Assembly: GCA_029215795.1 (NCBI GenBank)
Contig: JARDYH010000001.1
Location: 183,589,654-183,653,653 of the forward strand
Reading direction: 5' to 3'
Source: Anniella stebbinsi
Lineage: Eukaryota > Chordata > Lepidosauria > Squamata > Anniellidae
Length of the DNA stretch: 64,000 nt
Of the stretch, positions 57,805-64,000 are shown one piece after another. The notes below the pieces were generated by a model. It ran no database searches and was not told where the DNA came from. It saw nothing but the letters and a program-made list of their open reading frames with translations. Position 1 is the stretch's first letter. The number at the start of each line of letters is the position of its first letter. The position numbers were made by a program, and so were the translations under genes.

Positions 57805-59575
57805 GTCCTTGAAACAGGAGCAGAGGTTTTACCATCATCTCCTGCTCCAATGGTTGAGGTGGGGAGCCCACTCAGGGATCTTTTCCCTGAAATCGCAGAG
57901 GTCCACCCAGCTGAGCTTGAGAAGGAGGCTGTGGTTGAGGAGGAGCAGCAGGCAGTGGCTCCCTCACCACTATCCCAAACCTCTTCGAGGTCTTCTACCC
58001 CTGCTCCTGTCACACCCCAGAGTCCAGGCACTGGCAGGCAGGCTGGGTCACCCCTGAAGCGACAGGGCAGCATGGTGTGGGACCACTTTGAGGTGGCACC
58101 GGATCCCTGCTTTGCTGTCTGTCGGCATTGCAAGGCCGCCATCAGCAGGGGTAAAATTCAAGGGCACCTCACCACCTCCAATATGCTGTATCACCTCAGG
58201 AGGAACCACCATGTGGTCCTGCTTGGGAGACAGGCGGGCACCTCCCAGCTGACTGGTGGGAGTAAGGGTAAGCAGAAGGCTGCTTCTGCTGCCAGTTCTC
58301 CATCTCCCATCCCCAAGCATCTTAGACAGGCCACCATGGAAGACATGGGATGGGGGAAGTATGGGGCCACGCATTGGAGGTTTTCAATGCCCAACCAGCT
58401 CACCAACTGCATCGGTGAGATGGTGGCGTTGGATGACCAGCCATTCAGCCTTGTGGACAACGCCCAGTTCAAGAGGCTGATGGCTCTTGTGGTCCCATAC
58501 TACAAGCTGCCATCTCACACCACCCTTAGCAGGCATGTGGTGCCCTGCCCTGTACTGGGCATGCAGGGAGTTGGTGATGGGTCGACTGTGCCAGGCAGAG
58601 GCGCAGAAAGTGCACTTCACCTCGGACATTTGGTCCAGTGAGGGCGGAGTGCATGCTTACCTGTTCCTGAGGGTTCACTGGTGGGGAGCCACAGGGAAGG
58701 AAGCATCCATCACTTTGGGGACTGGGAAGGGGGGGCTACTGCTGGGCCCTCCTTCATACTGAAGTCATGGACCAGTCCCACACAGCAGTGGAGATCACCG
58801 AGGTCATTAACCACATGGTGGAGGGGTGGCTGTCCAGGCATCTCACACTGCCTATGGTTTAGTCCTGCCTGCAGCAGCCTGCCTTCCAAGTAATGTCTGT
58901 AGCTGTGCATCTGAAATTGGGCACAGTTGAGTCCCCTCAAGGCTATCTGTGAGATGTCCTTCTGAACTGGACGTCTGGCTGTGACAGCTTGTAGCCTTAT
59001 GGAATGTTAAGTTAAAATATCGAGGTTTCCTGTCTTGAGAGGCAAACTCCCTCAACAAGTCGTTGAACTCCTTGACTTCACCCAGTTTAGGTGGAGCTTC
59101 CTTGGCACTTCAGAAGCCTGGGCTGTGCAGGCACTTCCTGCCACCTCTGCCCAAAAGAACAGCCTGCCTGCCTGCATCAGCCTGCCTGCGTGCCGTCTGT
59201 GCATGGGGATGGCCTTCCTCCTCGTGGACTCCATTAGTGAGGGGATGCAGAAGCATCTCACACATTGCCTTTTTTGAGCCACTGAGCCTGCCTGGCCCGC
59301 CTTGGCGGGTCAATGTGCATGTGCGTTTCTGGCTTCAATAACAACATGGAGGCAAGCTATGTCATGAGTCCACTAGTCCCTACAGCCCTTCGGTAAGGTC
59401 TCCAACTTTAAGGACTAGCTCTTTAAAAATGAGGAGTTCTCAGCAGCATGGAGTGGATTACCAGAAACAGTGCATGATTTGAGAGCTTACTTCCGAGTAA
59501 TGCTTGCAGCTGTGCCTCTGAAATAGGGATTTCCGATAATGGTACGATACGATATATTCAGCCGTGCACATCCCT
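57560..59575 (+). pseudogene. BED-finger hAT transposase (ZBED-like), broken
   Basis: The frame 57850-58641 (263 codons) holds a BED zinc finger: VWDHFEVAPDP, then CRHC and HLRRNHH (Cx2C...Hx4H). It is followed by the hAT segment GEMVALDDQPFSLVDNAQFK and RLMALVVPYYKLPS. After a frameshift near 58590 the next block, KVHFTSDIWSSEGG (about 58610-58650), carries the first catalytic Asp of the hAT RNase-H fold. Another shift near 58740 leads to VEITEVINHM. The rest is scrambled or missing, so no active transposase. The right edge may be the GTGCACATCCCTA terminus near 59575, a hAT-type end; the left edge is not clear. The N-terminus is rich in Glu, Ala, Ser and Pro. Confidence 0.75.
57767..57803. 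repeat. (CAG)12 tract
   Basis: About 12 CAG/AGC units within the hAT element upstream of the BED domain. Confidence 0.95.
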
Positions 59576-60004
59576 AATTAAAACTGCCCACTCTGTGCAC
59601 ATTTAGAGAATGGTCTAGGAGTTGGGAGTTGGGTATTTCTTACAGTTCCAGTATCAACATATAAGGTGGTTTCAAGCATACAAGGGAACCCTCAATGTGG
59701 CAACTTTTCACTATGCTGATTAGAGTTAACTTTTGGAATGTTCTTTCTACTCTCTCTCTCTAAAGGTTTTAGTTCCACACCAATGCTAGGCTTCCTTTTA
59801 TTCCTGTTCACAGTAACCCTCCTTGGACTGAACACACATTGGAAAAGAAGGGGGGGAATGAGCCCCTGCCTGCAAAAAAATAGGGATAGACGGACTATAC
59901 AGATTATAAAGGGCAGGAAGAGTTTATTATTCAAAAATACATTTCAAACAGCTATGCAACTTTCTTAACATGCATGCCACTGATTTGATAGAGATTAGCT
60001 GCTC

Positions 60005-60088
60005 TCCTGTATCTATTTACCTGGGAGAAAGTCCTGTTGGACTCATGGGGCTTACTTCTGAGTAGACATGCATAGAATTGCACTGTTA
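60005..60088. repeat. Palindromic AGTAAG-family MITE
   Basis: TTACCTGGGAGAAAGTCCTG faces GGGGCTTACTTCTGAGTAGA and ends GCATAGAATTGCAC. Confidence 0.6.
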
Positions 60089-60309
60089 ATGTTTATATAT
60101 CTTATTCATAGTCACTCTTTGTGGATCAAACACACACATTGAAAAAAGAGAGGGGAGTGAGGAGAGGAGATAATCAGGAGATTCCCTTGTCCCCCAAGCA
60201 GGAAAGGAGACATGCTGCATGAAATGAAGAGCTGCAGAAATATATAAATTCAAAAAGCTAGGTAACTTTTCAAACATGCTCCCATTGAATTGAAATGGAT
60301 ACTATTTTA

Positions 60310-60550
60310 TTTTTAAACTGAATCCTACAGTAGAGGGAGATGTAAACTTGGAGGCAACAATGGATGAAGGCTTATGCACCAGAACAGAGAGAAGAGCTCT
60401 AAGAGTGCTCAAAAATAATCTTCACATTAATGTAGGAAAGAAGCCAGACTGCAAAGCACATGGGCTTTGATGTCTATATACTAATGCCCAGAGTATGGGA
60501 AACAAACAGCACGAACTTGAACTCTTAATACATGAAGGCAAATATGACTT
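60310..60550 (+). mobile_element. CR1 fragment (ORF1 end to ORF2 start)
   Basis: Alignable to 3810-4045 of the near-full-length CR1 copy: AATCCTACAG, CAACAATGGATGAAGGCT, and the ORF2 start block CTATATACTAATGCCCAGAG then ATGGGAAACAAACAG. Truncated at both ends; the hAT element adjoins at about 60555. Confidence 0.75.
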
Positions 60551-60775
60551 GAAAGTAGGGTGACCATATTTTGGAAACCAAACAGGAGGACAATATGGCC
60601 GTCCTCAAGGAGGCGTGCCCACCCAACCTGACCAGCCCCCAAGGTGGGCCCATCTTGACATGACCGCCCCCAAGGGTGTGTGGCTTTGGTCATATGTCTA
60701 ATTTTATACCTCACAATTAAGACAAACCTGTTCTACATAATACTGAAATAAAGAACAAGTGAGACAGTCAATGTA

Positions 60776-63040
60776 TCAGAAATTAATATTTATTTTTAGC
60801 TGCTGTACACGATGTGCCCAGGAATATTTTTCAGTGGATTTTATTTTTCTTAAAGGGGGTTGGGTGTTAAGCAAGAAATGGTGGAAGTCCTTACACGACA
60901 TTTGCTTATAATGAAATTTCACCTGTAATATTCCCTTCAGTGTCTCCACAGACAACTGGTTCCTTTCTTTAGTCCACTGCGCTTGCATCAGGGAGAAAAT
61001 GCGCTCCACATTAGCATGGTGTGAGGGAGCTGCGAAAAAGAACTGTGCAATTTGCAACTGCTCTGAGTGGAAGTCCATGCTTTTGGAGCTCTCAAAGTAC
61101 TTAGGCCATCTCTGGTGTGACATTAACTTCTTTGTTATCACACATACTTTCTACAATTTTTCTCAGATTTGCAAACTGAACAAAGCACTTCACATCATCA
61201 ATGAGCACTCCTTTGTCTCTTAAGTACTGAACAGTAGGCTCCACATCAGGCCATGTTGGTGTCTCAGTCAGGGCAATCCACGTGAATATTGAGAACTCTT
61301 CCAGGGGTCTTATCCACATCTCCAGATATTCAATGCACATGGAGTACTGACATCCACTTGGGCACAAAATGTGACACACTGTGCAGCAAGTCCCTCCTTA
61401 TGATTTTTTCCCAGGAGTTCCCTGACTTTAAGGGACATGAGGTTGTGGGTCTTCCATTCACGCAGGATGTTGATTACAAAGTGCAGGCATTCCAGCACTT
61501 CCACCACAGAGTTCTTTGCACATTCAATCTCTTCAATGTGTGTTTGGAACATGTTCATGAGTGAGTGCATATGCCAGAGGTAGCTCTCATTGAAGTCATC
61601 CTCAAAGAACTTCTTGAGCACAGGAGGTGGTTTGCTTTCAGAGAGAAAGAAGGACTTCAAGGCTGGAAACATCTGCAGAAGCCTTGTTATACCAGGGAAT
61701 AAGGACAGCCACCGTGTCTTGCTGTGGGAAAGCATCTGTCAGTATTCAATGTCCACAAACTCACAGTACTCTTTCAGACTCTCAGTTCTTACAGTGTAAA
61801 TGCTGAAGTACTGGTATATTTTAAAAATAATAGTCTCCACATCCACATCAAGTTTGACTGCCACTTGATGCACACAATTATTTAAAATGTGTGGCTGCCT
61901 CTACAAGAGAGGTTTAAAGCTCTTTCAAGGCGCTTAAAAAAAATTACCTCTACAAGAACGGAGGGCAAATCGGGCGTAGAGGCGCGTTATCTCTCCGATT
62001 ATGCGCATTATTGAATGCGCGTTAAACAGCGAGTTTTATTTTGCTCCGGCCGTTAAAGCGTATTTTGACTATGTGAATAAGCGATTATGCGCATTAACTA
62101 CTTGTAAAGCGCATTTTGGTCATCCCTTAATGCGCTTCGCCGCCTCTCGCCACCTCTCGTGTAGAGGTATAAGGCGTAAATGCGCTTCTGCGATTACGCG
62201 CATAATCAGCTAACCAGGTGCAAAAGCGAATCCTTGTAGAGGGGACCTAAGCTGGGCAACCCACACCAATCAGAGTAGTCTTCTTCAACAGCCTTTTCAA
62301 GTTTGCAAAGATATTACTCCCTTCCTCAGCACGCCATAGTCCACCAAACATGGTATTGCAGTGCATTTCTCCAACAAGCTATTCTTCTCCAGAGTGTCCT
62401 TCACATAGTTGGCAATTGTATCAGCTCTCTCATCAGGTGTGTTCCTCAGTTGGATGAGTTTGGATTGCAAACCACCATTGTTCCAGTCAAAATATTGGAC
62501 TGCAACTGGAAATATTTTCACTGCACCATGGTTGCTTCCATCAGTTGAGATTCCACAGTATGGTATGTTCTTTTATTGCTTGCAGGGCACTTCCCACAGC
62601 CTGCAGTGCAAGCACAGAGTTCACAATTATTTCTGTCTTGATGCGAGCACTTGCGAACTTCCGGGCTACATCTGAGTCAGAGAATCGTGTCTTAAACAAG
62701 CCAGAGGTGCAATCCATTGATCTAAAGTTGTGGTGATGCATGACAGTGTGGAAGGTGCATTACAGTGTACCCTCCGCCACACAGATCGCATCCTCAGATT
62801 TGCTTCCTGGTCTCACAAAGAAATCAGCCACTTTGGTGGAAGAGCTCTCTCCTCAAGCAGCCTTCTTGTGCTTGTCTGACTGAATATGGTCCTGCAAATC
62901 CATGGCACCTTTATGTGCAAAGACACAAATGTTCCAGGCTTGCATATGGTGCTCTCAGCCTCACTCTCATCAAGACCATTCTTGAAGCCGGGAAATTTGC
63001 CCTTTAACTCAGGCATGGATTTGCAATTTCTTTTTGGCAT
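60776..63040 (-). pseudogene. hAT transposase, broken and interrupted by MITE-B
   Basis: The start codon is at 63040 (MPKRNCKSMPELKGKFPGF, with a degenerate N-terminal finger). Later pieces: HHHNFRSMDCTSGLFKT (about 62740), KIFPVAVQYFDWNNGGLQSK (about 62518), then MITE-B copy 4, then the NNCVHQ part, LSHSKTRWLSLFPGITRLLQ (about 61730) and, at the C-terminus, HHANVERIFSLMQAQWTKER (about 60990-61050), the hATC dimerisation motif. At least four frameshifts or stops and the 355-bp insertion inactivate it. Related to the hAT families seen widely in vertebrates. A possible left terminus TAGGGTGACCATATTTTGG lies at about 60556. Confidence 0.8.
61893..62247 (+). mobile_element. MITE-B copy 4, nested in the hAT transposase
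   Basis: Ends GGCTGCCTCTACAAG and CTTGTAGAGGGGACC; right flank TAA (62248-62250), left flank TGT. Removing it together with one 3-bp flank rejoins the hAT frame as CPAHILNN on the minus strand, so the insertion is precise and later than the hAT element. Confidence 0.8.
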
Positions 63041-64000
63041 TCTGAATGCATATCTGCAAAGTTTTTATTGAATTAGAGACCAGAACAGAATCTAAAAGAC
63101 AATAAGGTAAAATATCATTGAGCATCTCTGAATCCTACAATTAAACCAACTTATGTGAAATGCAGTCAGAGTTTGGAAAAAGGGGGAAAGAAGGGGCAGG
63201 CACCACCTCCCTTGTTTATTTTACAAACACATCTCTTAAAAACAAAAGTGGGTGACATCACCATCAAAGAAATCAAATGCTGAGATTTCAGCAGGCATTA
63301 TGAAACACTTCCAATGACATCTTTGCAGCCATAGAGGCTACAATCCTTTTTTAAAACAAATGCTCAGATTCTCAGTTGGCTGATCTCAGGGTCCAGCAGT
63401 ATCTCATTCTACACTTCTGGCTATTACAAACAGGTCAGATCACCAATCCCCACCACAGCAGACACGTGGAAGCAAATTCACAGGCAAGTTCCTTTTAAGC
63501 ACAATCTAAAACACTTTGTTTATTTCAGATTTATTGTGATTTTCATCACTTAGTTCTTTAGCATTGATCTCAGAGAAGAACAATTATACTGAAGAGGCTA
63601 ACAACAAGGTTGCCAGAACACAGTACTGCAGTAATATAGGGATTTTAAGCATGATTGTTTCAGAAGCAGACACAACACAAGAACATTTTACATGACAACT
63701 GTATCACATGCAAGTGAAAAGACCCAAAGTTATTTTCTTGTCTGAAAAGTCGAGAATCTTTAAAGTAGGGCACTCATGTGAAAAGGAGGACAGGGCTCCT
63801 GTATCTTTAATAGTTGTAGAGAAAAGGGAATTTCAGCAAGTGTCATTTCTATGCATGCAGCACCTGGTGAAGTTCCCTCTTCGTCACAACAGTTAAAGCT
63901 GCAGTAGCCCTGCCCTCTTTTGTCGAGTGACCAGATATCCCTGTGTATAAACAAAATGCAAATGGGGAATTCTGTAGGGGTTATTCAAGAGAAAAAAACC
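63041..64000. other. hAT flank and non-genic end of window
   Basis: Region upstream of the hAT start codon. It contains no recognisable coding sequence. GAGTGACCAGATATCCCTG near 63925-63945 may be a hAT-type terminus. Confidence 0.4.

Noticed and set aside
60556..63945. Exact terminal inverted repeats of the hAT element
   Set aside because: GGGTGACCATATT on the left and GAGTGACCAGATATCCCTG on the right are suggestive but do not pair convincingly as inverted ends, so boundaries were not claimed.
57000..64000. Neighbouring cellular genes such as ERCC6, adjacent to DRGX in mammals
   Set aside because: No SNF2-helicase or other cellular exon was recognised to the right of DRGX; only transposons were seen.

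Overview
This is vertebrate nuclear DNA, most likely from a squamate reptile (a lizard-like genome). It has spliced exons with canonical GT/AG sites, long AT-rich introns and very few real open frames. Its transposon mix is CR1 and L2 LINEs, an R4/Dong-type LINE with (TAA)n tails, hAT elements and many small palindromic or MITE-like repeats. The species call is an inference from this repeat mix. No bacterial, phage, CRISPR or RNA-gene features were seen.

One cellular gene is present: DRGX (also called PRRXL1 or DRG11), a paired-like homeobox transcription factor, on the minus strand. Five coding exons join in frame: c1 49700-49733, c2 45528-45625, c3 44039-44140, c4 33972-34144 and c5 27506-27618. 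They encode residues 1-173 plus the first base of codon 174, including the whole homeodomain (residues 33-92). The last exon, which in other vertebrates carries the C-terminal OAR-like segment, was not found and probably lies left of base 1. A strong splice acceptor 59 bases upstream of the ATG implies an untranslated first exon. A TATA box at 50561-50568 with a palindromic paired-homeodomain (P3) site 20 bp upstream marks a likely promoter. GC-rich islands surround c1 and c2, and TAAT-rich candidate regulatory DNA lies beside c3.

Layout. 1-7.5 kb holds CR1 copies (one nearly full length, with ORF1 and ORF2) and an L2 whose (TAA)n tail hosts an R4 fragment. 7.5-10.3 kb holds a larger antisense R4 element. 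14-17.7 kb is one CR1 split by a LINE tail, a 637-bp terminal-inverted-repeat element and a probable solo LTR. 19-27 kb is intronic or downstream DNA with L2 pieces and small MITEs. 27.5-49.8 kb is the DRGX body, with an L2 (37.4-40.4 kb), a CR1 and foldback elements in its introns. 50-57 kb is upstream flank. 57.5-59.6 kb is a broken BED-finger hAT transposon, and 60.5-63 kb is a second broken hAT transposase.

The most notable unlabelled signal is a family of about 350-bp elements, MITE-B, with four copies at 29618, 32424, 44699 and 61893. They have short inverted ends, TAA-type target duplications and a dense array of GCGCAT motifs. One sits in a CR1 reading frame and one in a hAT reading frame, and removing each restores the host frame. 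Two strong foldbacks (a perfect 87-bp inverted repeat at 55498-55716 and a 274-bp near-palindrome at 36247-36520) and a small precursor-like hairpin at 53791-53855 also merit attention.
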